This document shows positions 13,249-21,700 of a stretch of 21,970 nucleotides of DNA, piece after piece. Within the stretch, counting starts at the first letter, position 1. Each line of letters starts with the position of its first letter. The position numbers and the translations under genes were made by a program. Location of the stretch: positions 1-21,970 of the forward strand of contig DAOUKH010000058.1 in the NCBI GenBank assembly GCA_034421515.1, in the 5' to 3' direction. The notes beneath the pieces are model-generated. The model did no database searches and was not told where the DNA came from. It saw only the letters and a list, made by a program, of their open reading frames with translations. The stretch is from DAOUKH01 sp034421515 (GTDB taxonomy: Bacteria > Chloroflexota > Dehalococcoidia > SHYB01).

Positions 13249-14007
13249 CTACATCCCCAGGTACGCCTCGATGACCTCGGCGCGGCTCAGGACCTCATGC
13301 ACGTCGCCCGCCGTCAGCAGCTTCCCGCTGTCGAGCACGATGATGCGGTCGGGAAGCTCCCGCACGATGTCCATGTTGTGCGAGATGAAGATCAGGGTGC
13401 GTCCCTCGTCGCGCAGCCGTCTCACGATGCCCTTGACCCGCTCGATCATCTGGGGAAAGAGGCCGGCGAAGGGCTCGTCGAAGAGATAGATGTTGACGTC
13501 CAAGGCCAGGGCGCGGCCGATCTCCAGCAGCTTCCGCTGCCCGTAGGACAGGTCCATGGCGAGCGAGTCCCGCTTCTCCCACATCCCCACGTCTTCGAGT
13601 ATCCGCTGCGCCTTTTCCTTGTGGCTGGCCTTCGTCCGTTCGATCATGGCGGGGAAGAGCTTGCGGTTGGTGAGGACGACCATGATGTTGTCCCACACCG
13701 AGATCTGGTCGAAGAGCCGCACCTCCTGAAAGGTCCTCGCCAGGCCGTGGGACGGCGTCTCATACGCCTTCACCACCCTGAGCCCGAGACCGCCGATGAT
13801 CACCATGCCGCCGTCGAGGGGCAGCACGCCGCTCAGCAGGTTCACCAGCGTCGACTTCCCCGAGCCGTTGGGGCCCACGATGCTGGTGATCCCCGTCTTG
13901 GGAATGACGATGCTGAGCTCGTCCACCGCCTTCACGGCGCCGAAGTGCTTGGAGATCTCGATGGTCTCCAGCGCGTAGTCGCCAGCGTCGGGACGGTCGG
14001 CGGTCAC
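13249..14007 (-). CDS. livG: Branched-chain amino acid-type ABC transporter ATP-binding protein LivG
   Basis: The protein has 252 residues, a standard LivG length. GTG 14007 is chosen because GGGGAGG lies 8 bases before it and it overlaps the livM stop by 4 bases (GTGA), the classic coupled arrangement. The frame is open far upstream inside livM, but that part is antisense-like. Motifs are Walker A GPNGSGKST (45-53), LARTFQEVRLFDQISVWDN (Q-loop and LivG-type helix), the signature LSYGQRKLLEIGRAL, Walker B IYLFDEPFAGLFP, and a switch His in FISHNMD. It is the second ATPase of the importer, working with LivF under LivH/LivM. Confidence 0.93.
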   Translation of the reverse strand: MTADRPDAGDYALETIEISKHFGAVKAVDELSIVIPKTGITSIVGPNGSGKSTLVNLLSGVLPLDGGMVIIGGLGLRVVKAYETPSHGLARTFQEVRLFDQISVWDNIMVVLTNRKLFPAMIERTKASHKEKAQRILEDVGMWEKRDSLAMDLSYGQRKLLEIGRALALDVNIYLFDEPFAGLFPQMIERVKGIVRRLRDEGRTLIFISHNMDIVRELPDRIIVLDSGKLLTAGDVHEVLSRAEVIEAYLGM

Positions 14008-15035
14008 AGCTTGTACCTCCCCGTCAGGCCCTGCGGCCGGAACAGCATAAGCACCACGAGCAGGATGCCCAAGATCACCTGCCGCGCTTGGCCGATGTGC
14101 TCGTTCGGCAGGAACGGGAGGAAGCGCATCCCCTCTTCCAATAAGACGAAGGCCATGGCCCCGAGCAGGGAGCCCCAGATGGTCGCCAGCCCTCCCAGGA
14201 TCACGATCGACACCAGGAGCACGGACTCCAGCAGGACGAACGAGTTCGGGTCGACGAACGTCGTCCAGCTTCCGAACAAGCCCCCCGCGAGCCCCGCCAT
14301 CATCGCCGAGATCACCCAGATGGCCAGCTTGTACCGCGTCACCTGGTAGCCGAAGACCTCGGCGGCCTGCTCGTCCTCCCGGATCGCGGTGAGCACCCGC
14401 CCGAAGGAAGAGGTCACCAGCCACCAGGCGATCAACACCACCAACGCGAGCGCCACGAAGCAGAACAGCAGGAACTCCAGCTCACCGTCGAAGATCCACC
14501 CGCCGATCTGCGGCCTCGAGATGTCGTGGATGCCGAACGCGCCCCTGGTCAGGCCCCGCCAGTTCAGGAAGACGTTGAACGAGATGATGGCGAAGCCGAA
14601 GGAGACCAGCACGTAGATGTCGTCTCTAAACCGGTTGAAGACGACGCCGACCACAATTGCGACAAGGCCCGCCAAGAGGATGCACACCGGCAGCGCGGCG
14701 AAGAACGGCCAGCCGAAGGTCGGTATGGACTCGGTCCGTAGCGTCTCGTACGAGGTCTGCGAGGTGAGGATCGCCATCCCGTAGGCGCCGATGCCGAAGA
14801 AGCCGATATGGCCTACCGAGAGCAGTCCGGTGAATCCCACCACCAGGTTCAGGCTGACCGCCAAGATCGCCCAGATCGCGAAGACCGTCCCCACGGTGAT
14901 CGCGAAGCCGTGACCCTGCCAGACGGCGAAGGCCACCGCCCAGGAGATGACGAGCAGGTTCGCCCACAGCTCCACCTTCCCCCGGCTGAGCCGGAGGAGC
15001 TCCCGAGGGTCGCGCTCGGTCACCCGCGATAGCAT
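14004..15035 (-). CDS. livM: Branched-chain amino acid-type ABC transporter permease LivM
   Basis: About 343 residues. The ATG at 15035 is taken over an adjoining in-frame GTG at 15038; the ribosome site is weak in either case. There are about eight to ten hydrophobic segments, with the family motifs AILAVSLNLVVGFTGLLSVG, HIGFFGIGAYGMAIL and GRVLTAIREDEQAAEVFGY (the EAA-like loop that contacts the ATPases), and GGLATIWGSLLGA near the end. It forms the membrane channel with LivH. It starts 10 bases after livH stops and overlaps livG by 4 bases. Confidence 0.93.
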   Translation of the reverse strand: MLSRVTERDPRELLRLSRGKVELWANLLVISWAVAFAVWQGHGFAITVGTVFAIWAILAVSLNLVVGFTGLLSVGHIGFFGIGAYGMAILTSQTSYETLRTESIPTFGWPFFAALPVCILLAGLVAIVVGVVFNRFRDDIYVLVSFGFAIISFNVFLNWRGLTRGAFGIHDISRPQIGGWIFDGELEFLLFCFVALALVVLIAWWLVTSSFGRVLTAIREDEQAAEVFGYQVTRYKLAIWVISAMMAGLAGGLFGSWTTFVDPNSFVLLESVLLVSIVILGGLATIWGSLLGAMAFVLLEEGMRFLPFLPNEHIGQARQVILGILLVVLMLFRPQGLTGRYKL

Positions 15036-15045
15036 CACGACACGC

Positions 15046-16395
15046 CTACTTCCTCGGCAGTAGGCCCATGGGCCAGAACGACAGGAACAGGATCAGGATG
15101 ACGAAGGCGATGACGTCCTTCCACTCGCCGGCGAGGTCCCAGATGCCGAACTGCTCGACCATGCCCAGCACGAAGCCGCCGACGATGGCCCCGTACAGGT
15201 TGCCGATGCCGCCGACCACCGAGGCGATCCACCCCTTGAGCAAGAGCAGAAGCCCCATCCTGGGCTGGATGGCCGTGTCGTGGCCGCTCAGCAGCCCGGC
15301 CAGCGCGGCGAAGGCCGCTCCGATGAAGAACACGATGGCGATGACGACGGTCGTGTTGATCCCCACGACCTTCGACACCTCTTCGTCATCCCCGATGGCC
15401 CGCACCGTTCGGCCGAAGGCGGTCCGTTTGAGCAGGAGCAGGAGGCCGACGAAGCCGGCGAGCGCCACGCCGATGATGAAGATGTTGAATCCCTTGATGT
15501 TGGCGCCGCCGATGGTCCATGGCTCGCTGCCGAATGGATCGGGCAGCGGGCGCGGCGCGCTTTGAAAGATGATCACGATGAAGGCGCTGATCGCGAGCAG
15601 AATGCCCAGCGTCGCGACGAGCATCACCAGCGGCGACCTCGCCCGCTGGCGCATCGAGACGTACAGCCCCCGGTAGAGGGCCAGCCCCACGGACCCCGCT
15701 AGCAGGCACGATACCGCCCAGCTCAGGTACAGCTTGGCCCCCGGAGCGCCGGCGACGAGAAGGCCGCAGTAGGCCCCGATGATCGCTCCCGCTGCGACGG
15801 TGAGGGCTACGACGGGACGGGTGGGAGCGCTTCCGATAACCGTCTCGGCGCCTCGGCGAAGCGCCCACGCCGCCGCCAGCGCCGTCAGTACGCCGATGAC
15901 GGGGCTGAACGTGACGTGCAGGTTCGCCGGATAGCTGAGCACCACGCCGGCATAGACTCCGGCGCCCACGGAGAGCAGCCCCCAGCCGGCGCGCAGGACG
16001 GCCGGACTAAATCGAGACCGCAGCCGGCCGTACAGAGCCTCGTACAGGGCCCACGCCACGACGCCGGCGACGACCGCGGCAAAGACGCCGTTGACGTACG
16101 GCGTGTTCACCTCGTAGATCCCGCCCAGGGACTCCTGCGACCGCAGGTAGAAGACGCCGTAGGCGCCGAGCGCGGCGGCGGCCCCGTAGTACAGATCGAA
16201 GAACCAGACCGTGCTGTAGACGAGGGTGAAGCCCATCGCCAGCAGCGCGTAGATCGCCCCGACGGACAGCCCGTTGAACGTGAACTGCAGCGCCTGGTTC
16301 GGGGACTGGCCGATCTTCCATGAGACGTACCCCACGACCGCGGTGGCAAGTACGACCGCGAGGAGCCTGCGATGGTCGGCCAGACTGCTAAGCAA
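15046..16395 (-). CDS. livH: Branched-chain amino acid-type ABC transporter permease LivH with an extra hydrophobic insert
   Basis: The protein has 449 residues, against roughly 290-310 in typical LivH. The ends are normal: FNGLSVGAIYALLAMGFTLV near residue 40-60, then RSPLVMLVATLGILLAIS (253-270), GRTVRAIGDDEEVSKVVGI (EAA-like loop), and a GGIGNLYGAIVGGFVLG block near the C-terminus. Between about 125 and 245 there is an extra stretch rich in Ala, Gly and Val with perhaps four membrane helices. The sequence preceding it (ALYEALYGRLRSRFSP) resembles that following it (LALYRGLYVSMRQRARSPL), hinting at insertion with duplication. The usual NFAHG motif is replaced by FFDLYYG. The TTG start at 16395 is tentative, preceded by GAAGAAAG. 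Confidence 0.88.
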   Translation of the reverse strand: MLSSLADHRRLLAVVLATAVVGYVSWKIGQSPNQALQFTFNGLSVGAIYALLAMGFTLVYSTVWFFDLYYGAAAALGAYGVFYLRSQESLGGIYEVNTPYVNGVFAAVVAGVVAWALYEALYGRLRSRFSPAVLRAGWGLLSVGAGVYAGVVLSYPANLHVTFSPVIGVLTALAAAWALRRGAETVIGSAPTRPVVALTVAAGAIIGAYCGLLVAGAPGAKLYLSWAVSCLLAGSVGLALYRGLYVSMRQRARSPLVMLVATLGILLAISAFIVIIFQSAPRPLPDPFGSEPWTIGGANIKGFNIFIIGVALAGFVGLLLLLKRTAFGRTVRAIGDDEEVSKVVGINTTVVIAIVFFIGAAFAALAGLLSGHDTAIQPRMGLLLLLKGWIASVVGGIGNLYGAIVGGFVLGMVEQFGIWDLAGEWKDVIAFVILILFLSFWPMGLLPRK

Positions 16396-16527
16396 CGGCT
16401 TTCTTCACCGGATGGTAACCGCCCTCATTCCCTCCCAGAGGGAGGGAGGTTTATGGAGGGAGCGTAGAGTGGTTCCCCTCCGGCCTCCCGCCCTTTGGGC
16501 GGGATGAGAGGGCGGGTTCCGTTCTCC
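16396..16527. repeat. Hairpin-rich intercistronic region between livK and livH
   Basis: The 132 bases hold two perfect hairpins with 3-base loops: TCCCTCCC-AGA-GGGAGGGA (16429-16447) and CCCGCCC-TTT-GGGCGGG (16487-16503). The second is followed by ATGAGAGGGCGGG, the same layout (stem then GAGAGGGCG) as the first part of the three-hairpin repeat, so it may be a diverged member. In transporter operons such structures downstream of the binding-protein gene often protect its mRNA and reduce read-through; that role here is inferred. Confidence 0.6.
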
Positions 16528-17700
16528 CTATTCGCTGGGCGCCGGGCCTAGGACTTTGTAGCCTGAGTTCTCCTCCGTCCGCTCCGCCACCGGAAGGACC
16601 TCGACCACAAGGTTGGAGAGACCGACGACCTCGCCCCTGTCGTCGAAGCTGTAGTTGTCGCCGATGGCGCCGCTCCAGGTGATGCCGTAGAGGCAATCGC
16701 GGAAGCCGTCGGCGTCCTGATCGTCATCGGTCTTCCCGAGACACTCGGCGGTGATGTAGACGTCGTCGTACACCGAGCCGATGTACCACGGCAGCGTCAC
16801 GTATTGGTACCGTTCCCGGAAGTTCCGAAGGACCTCCTGGGCCGTGGTGTTGTTCGGGTCGAGGTCGGTGGTGATGGCCTTCAGGCCGGTGGCGGCCTCG
16901 CCGGCGACCTCCAGGGCGGTGGCGCCGACCGGCACGACCTCGCTATAGATGGGGCCGTCGTAGCCTAGCTCCCGGAGCTGCTTCACGATGGTTCCGCCGG
17001 AGGCCTCGCCCTGGGCTGCCAGGTGTACGCCGTCGGGGTTGGCGCTGAGCAGCTTCGTCAGCTGCGTCCGGAAATCGATGACGTCCGAGGCGTAGCGCTC
17101 CTCGGCCACGAGGGTGCCGCCGCGCTTCTCGAACTGGGCCACGGTGGCGCCCCGCACGCCCTCGGCGTAGTCGGTCGCCTCGGTGATCGTTGCCAGGTTG
17201 CGGACGCCGTCGGCCCACATGAGGTTGCCGGTGTCGATGCCGAGCTGCGCGTCGTTCAGCGACGTCCGGAAGATGTAGTCGCCGGCGTTCGCGATGTCCG
17301 GGTTGGTCGCCAGACCGGAGAACATGACGACGCCGTCGGCCTCGGCCAGGGGCGCCGCGCCGAGCATCGCGCCGCTGCACGACGTGCCGAGGATGATCTT
17401 GACCTCGTCGACGTCGGTCAGCTTTCGATAGGCGGTGATCGCGTCCTGCGCGCTGCACTTGGAGTCTTCGATGATCAGCTCGATCATGCGGCCGTTGATG
17501 CCGCCGGCCGCGTTGATCTCGTCCACGGCCATTTGTTTGGCCTGTACGGCCACGTTGCCGTACGTCTCGCCCGGGCCGGTGATCGACTCCATGACGCCGA
17601 TCTTGAACGCTTCGTCATCTCCCCCGCAGGCGGAGACCGCCAACGCGAGGGCCCCCAGCAAGCCGAGAAAGACGATCCACATCTTGCGCGATACCTGCAT
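16528..17700 (-). CDS. livK: Branched-chain amino acid-type ABC transporter substrate-binding lipoprotein (LivJ/LivK-like)
   Basis: The protein has 390 residues. The ATG at 17700 has GGGGG 5 bases upstream. A lipoprotein signal peptide occupies residues 1-24 (MQVSRKMW, a hydrophobic core, then VSAC with Cys25 as the lipidation site), so the protein is anchored outside the membrane. The mature part is a periplasmic-binding-protein type I receptor: FKIGVMESITGPGETYGN, AGGINGRMIELIIEDSKC and IILGTSCSGAMLGAAP (the ligand-contacting loop). Related receptors bind branched amino acids, amides, urea or aromatic acids, so the ligand is open. It is the first gene of the liv operon, behind a good promoter. 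Confidence 0.92.
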   Translation of the reverse strand: MQVSRKMWIVFLGLLGALALAVSACGGDDEAFKIGVMESITGPGETYGNVAVQAKQMAVDEINAAGGINGRMIELIIEDSKCSAQDAITAYRKLTDVDEVKIILGTSCSGAMLGAAPLAEADGVVMFSGLATNPDIANAGDYIFRTSLNDAQLGIDTGNLMWADGVRNLATITEATDYAEGVRGATVAQFEKRGGTLVAEERYASDVIDFRTQLTKLLSANPDGVHLAAQGEASGGTIVKQLRELGYDGPIYSEVVPVGATALEVAGEAATGLKAITTDLDPNNTTAQEVLRNFRERYQYVTLPWYIGSVYDDVYITAECLGKTDDDQDADGFRDCLYGITWSGAIGDNYSFDDRGEVVGLSNLVVEVLPVAERTEENSGYKVLGPAPSE

Positions 17701-17748
17701 GGCAACCCCCTTGAATGCGGTGGGTGAGAGGCGGTAGTTCTGTGAGAG

Positions 17749-17777
17749 TTTGTACCACTAGCGGGGCCGTGTTGCAA
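17749..17777 (-). promoter_or_regulatory. Sigma70-type promoter for the liv operon
   Basis: On the minus strand TTGCAA (17777-17772) and TACAAA (17754-17749) are separated by exactly 17 bases. The -10 is preceded by TGG, giving an extended -10 (TGn-TACAAA). The -10 lies 49 bases before the livK ATG. This is the best promoter match in the window. Confidence 0.55.
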
Positions 17778-17826
17778 CTGCACCCCAGCGGAGAGTAGGT
17801 GGAGGAACCAAGCCCACGGCCGAGCG

Positions 17827-18333
17827 CTAGCTCCCCGCCGGTGGGAAGGGGTCGTTCTCGCTCAGGAGTTGCTGCGTCTCGCGGATGGAATGGCCCTGAA
17901 AGCTCTTGTCGCCCCAGAGGCTCTTCACGTACGTCACCACGTTGACGATCTCTTGGTGGCTGAGCTGGTCCCCGAAGGCCGGCATGCCGCTCCTGTAGCC
18001 CGGTATCCCCCCGCCCCGGCTGACGATGCGGTACAGGAGGCCGTCGGCGTGGTGCCAGGTGTGGCCGTCGCCGTTCAGCGGAGGCGGCGGGAGCAGCCCG
18101 TCATCATTGGGAATGCGCCAGGTGGGGTGCCCCTCGCCATTGGCGCCATGACACGCCGCGCAGGTCGCCGCGAAGACCTGTTGTCCCGTTCTCTCGACGG
18201 AGACGGGGGTAGCAGCGCCCCTCGCTGGCACGCCGCCATCGCCCGACGGCGACGAGCAGGCGCCGGCAATGACGGCGACAGCCAGCAGCGCCCCAAGGCC
18301 CACCCGCGAAACACCGACGCGCCGCATCGCCAT
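17827..18333 (-). CDS. Class I c-type cytochrome, membrane-anchored or exported
   Basis: The protein has 168 residues. The N-terminus is basic (MAMRRVGVSR) with a hydrophobic run to about residue 25 and Cys26 in a lipobox-like AGAC, so it is probably an exported lipoprotein; the lipobox is atypical. The haem motif is CAACH (58-62) and the distal ligand is Met117 in SGMPAFGDQLSHQEI, followed by the C-terminal helix VTYVKSLWGD. AAGGAGG lies 3 bases before the first ATG and 9 before the ATG at residue 3, so the start could be 18327. It should be a small electron carrier outside the membrane. It lies 126 bases ahead of livK on the same strand; livK has its own promoter, so they need not share function. 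The partner oxidase or dehydrogenase is unknown. Confidence 0.87.
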   Translation of the reverse strand: MAMRRVGVSRVGLGALLAVAVIAGACSSPSGDGGVPARGAATPVSVERTGQQVFAATCAACHGANGEGHPTWRIPNDDGLLPPPPLNGDGHTWHHADGLLYRIVSRGGGIPGYRSGMPAFGDQLSHQEIVNVVTYVKSLWGDKSFQGHSIRETQQLLSENDPFPPAGS

Positions 18334-18504
18334 ATGCCTCCTTGCCCCCTCGTACCACCAAGTCTACCGCCAACCATCACGGAAAGGGGGCTGGGAGGGG
18401 AGGCCTTGCCTCTTCTGCCCTTTAGGGGCACCTCTTGTGGGTGCCAATCCCCTCACCCGCCGCCACACGTGACCAAAGCCCGCCGCCCTCTCCCTCCCCT
18501 GTAG

Positions 18505-18524
18505 GGGCGCGTCGCGACGCGCCC
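18505..18524. repeat. 20-base perfect GC palindrome
   Basis: GGGCGCGTCGCGACGCGCCC is self-complementary over its full length and is preceded by GTAG and followed by GTCCCC. The layout (GTAGGGGC...GCCC) resembles short mobile-type palindromes seen between genes in many genomes. It could form a cruciform, or an mRNA hairpin with a small loop. Confidence 0.6.
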
Positions 18525-18566
18525 GTCCCCCCAACCTCTCCCCGCTGGAGCAGCACGTTAAAGCCT

Positions 18567-18636
18567 CTCCCCCTCTGGGGGAGATTGAGAGAGGGCGCGC
18601 GCCGGCAGGCGCGCGAGCGCCCGTAGGGCGCTGCTC
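18567..18636 (+). repeat. Three-hairpin dispersed repeat, copy 2
   Basis: Same order as the copy at 4886-4956: CTCCCCC-TCT-GGGGGAG (18567-18583), GAGAGAGGGCGCGCGCC, GGCGCGC, and AGCGCCC-GTA-GGGCGCT (18616-18632). Similarity continues a few bases past each end (CTCT before, GCTCCCTA after). Stems are conserved between the copies while loop bases vary. Confidence 0.8.
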
Positions 18637-18685
18637 CCTATCCGCCCGGACCCCCGCCGCGGGCCCCATCGGAGCGGCCACGTTA

Positions 18686-18694
18686 TGTTACAAT
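18686..18694 (+). promoter_or_regulatory. Extended -10 promoter element for dnaE
   Basis: TGTTACAAT matches the extended -10 pattern TGn-TATAAT at all but one base. It lies 30 bases before the GTG start at 18725, predicting a short leader. No clear -35 is visible. Confidence 0.45.
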
Positions 18695-18724
18695 CGCCGC
18701 CACTCCCGCCAGGTCCCCGCGAAC

Positions 18725-21700
18725 GTGCCGACGCCGTTCACTCACCTCCACCTGCATAGCGAGTACAGCCTGCTCGACGGCCTCTGCCGCGTCGACCAGC
18801 TCATCGAACGGGCCCAGGCCCTCGAGATGGACTCGATCGGGCTCACCGATCACGGCGTCCTCCACGCCATCGTCGACTTCTACCGCCAGGCCCGCACCGC
18901 CGGCATCAAGCCGATCATCGGCATGGAGGCCTACCTCGCCGCCGGCAGCCGCCGCGACCGCCAGTCCGACGCCAAGAAGCCCTACCACCTCACGCTTCTG
19001 GCTAAGGACCAGACCGGCTACCGCAACCTCCTCAATCTCGCCACCAAGGCCCAGCTCGAGGGGTTCTACTACAAGCCGCGCATCGACCGCGACCTCCTCG
19101 AGCAGCACGGCCAGGGCGTGATTGCGTTCTCCGGCTGCCTCAACGGCGAGATCCCCCGCTACCTCCAGGACGGCCGCGACGATGACGCCCGCGCGGCCGC
19201 CGTGTGGTTCAAGGAGCGCATGGCCGGCTTCTACTTCGAGCTCCAGCGCCACGGCAACATGCCCGAGCTCGACCAGGTCAACACCAAGCTCATCGAACTG
19301 GGCCGCGCCCTCGACATCCCCATCGTCGCCACCAACGACGTCCACTACGTCCACGGCCACGAGCACGGCACCCAAGACGTCCTTCTCGCCATCCAAACAA
19401 ACACCACCGTCGACCAAGAGGACCGGTTGAAGATGGCCGACGCTTCCTTCTTCCTGAAAGACGGCGACCAGATGGCCGAGCTCTTCCGCGACCTGCCCGA
19501 GGCCATCGAGACCACCCGCCGCATCGCCGACGCCTGCGAAGTCTCCATCGACTTCTCAACCGCCCACCTGCCCCGCTACCCCGTGCCCGGCGGCGGCGAC
19601 GCCTTCGAGTACCTCTCAAGTCTGTGCCGCGAGGGCCTGAAACGCCGCTACGCCAACGTGACCGACGAGCTCGAACGCCGCCTGGCCTACGAGCTCGACG
19701 TCATCCGCGACACCAACTTCCCCGACTACTTCCTCGTCGTCTGGGACATCATCCGCTTCGCCCGCGAGAACGACATCCTCTACGGCGTCCGCGGCAGCGC
19801 CGCCGCCAGCCTCGTCCTCTACACCCTCGGCGTCACCAACGTCGACCCTATGCGCTATCGCCTCGTCTTCGAGCGCTTCCTCAACATCGAGCGCAAAGAG
19901 ATGCCCGACATCGACATGGACTTCCAGGACGACCGCCGCGACGAGGTCATCGACTACGTCGTCAACCGCTACGGCTCCGACCGCGTCGCCCAGATCATCA
20001 CCTTCGGCACCCTGGGCGCTAAAGCCGCCCTCCGCGACACCGGCCGCGTCCTCGGCATGTCCTACGGCGAGGTCGATGGCATCGCCCGCCTGATTCCACC
20101 GGGCTACCGCAAGGGCGACCGCGGCGAAATCATGAGCTGGTCCATCGACCTCGCCCTCGAGCACATCGACGACTTCCGCCAGCGCTACGAGGAGGACGAG
20201 CGCGTCAAGAAGCTCGTCGACACCAGCCGCAACCTGGAAGGCGTCAGCCGCAGCTACGGCACCCACGCCGCCGGCGTCGTCATCGCCGACGAACCGCTGA
20301 TCGACTACGTCCCCCTTGCCCGTCCCAAGGACACCAACGAGAGCGGCATCGCCGTCACCCAGTTCGCCATGGACGACATCGCCAGCCTCGGCCTCCTCAA
20401 AATGGACTTCCTCGGGCTGGTCAACCTTCAGATCATCCAGCGCGCCATGACGTACATCAAGGAGACCTGCGGCGAGGAGATCGACCTCCACAACCTCTCC
20501 CTGGAAGACCAGACGACCTTCGACCTCCTGGCCTCCGGCGAGACCACCGGTATCTTCCAGCTCGAAAGCACCGGGATGCGCCGCTATATCAAGGAGCTCA
20601 AACCCTCCTCCCTCGGCGACCTCTCGGCCATGATCGCCCTCTACCGCCCCGGGCCCATCGAGCAGATCCCCAACTTCATCGAATCCAAGCGCGGCAAGCG
20701 GGCCGTCCGCTACCCCCACCCCATCCTCCAAGACGTCCTCGAAGAGACCTACGGCATCATCGTCTACCAGGACCAGGTGCTGCTCATCCTCCAGCAGTTC
20801 GCCGGCTATACCCTCGGCCAGGCCGACATCGTCCGCAAGGCGATGGGCAAGAAGATCGCCGCCCTCATGCAGGAGGAGCGCGACAACTTCATCGCCGGCG
20901 CCCGCGCCCAGGGCTACGACGACCCCCTCGCCAACCAGGTCTGGGAGCTCATCGAGCCCTTCGCCGGCTACGCCTTCAACAAGGCCCACAGCGTCAGCTA
21001 CGCCCTCATCGCTTACTGGACCGCCTACTTCAAGGCCAACTACCCCGTGGAGTACATGGCGGCGCTCCTCACCTGCTTCAAGGACTCCACCGACAAGGTC
21101 ACTGCGACCATCGCCGAGTGCCGCCGCCTGGAAATCGACGTCCTCCCGCCCGATATCGGCCAGCCCACCACCGGCTTCTCCATCCAGCGCGACGAGGCGG
21201 GCCGCCCCGCGGTCCGCTACGGCCTCGCCGCCGTCAAGAATGTCGGCGAGTCGGCCGTGGCCCCGCTGGTCGAGGAGCAACGCGAGCACGGCCCCTTCGA
21301 AGACATCGCCGACTTCTGCCGCCGCGCGCCGGCCCGTAGCCTCAACCGCCGCACATTCGAGTCGCTTATCAAGGTCGGCGCCCTCGACCGCTTCGGCGGA
21401 CGCGGCGCCCTCCTCGACAACCTCGACCGCATCATCTCCATCGCCAACGAGCAGGCCCGCATCCGCGACGAAGGGCAGTCCACCATGTTCGACCTCTTCG
21501 GCGACGAGGTCGCGATCCCGATCCCAACGATCGAGCTCGAAGGCGAGGAGATCGGCAAGCGCCAATGCGCCGAGTGGGAGCGCGAAGGGCTCGGCGTCGC
21601 GCTCAGCGAGGACCCGCTGCTCGACGCCTACCGCGCCCTGGGCTCGGCTATCGTCACCCCCTCGCGCCAGGTCGACGCCGACATGGAAGGCGAGACCATC

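Larger units (their letters stand above)
18334..18724. other. Gene-free divergent gap rich in repeats
   Basis: These 391 bases separate the cytochrome c and dnaE starts. They hold a GGCACC/GGTGCC hairpin (18427-18445), a 20-base palindrome (18505-18524), the second three-hairpin repeat, and the dnaE -10 near 18686-18694. On the minus strand TAGACT (18366-18361) is a weak -10 for the cytochrome gene. I see no tRNA, small protein or riboswitch here. Confidence 0.7.

Noticed and set aside
12895..14349. A 484-codon open frame on the plus strand across livF and livG
   Set aside because: It lies opposite two genes with clear Walker and signature motifs; its translation is His/Asp/Arg-rich with no family features.
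14008..14424. N-terminal extension of LivG into livM
   Set aside because: It is out of frame with livM and has no LivG similarity; the GTG at 14007 with GGGGAGG gives the standard LivG length.
18267..18333. Twin-arginine signal for the cytochrome c
   Set aside because: MAMRRVGVSR has two arginines but lacks the S/T-R-R-x-F-L-K context; c-type cytochromes are exported unfolded by Sec, which fits the hydrophobic run better.
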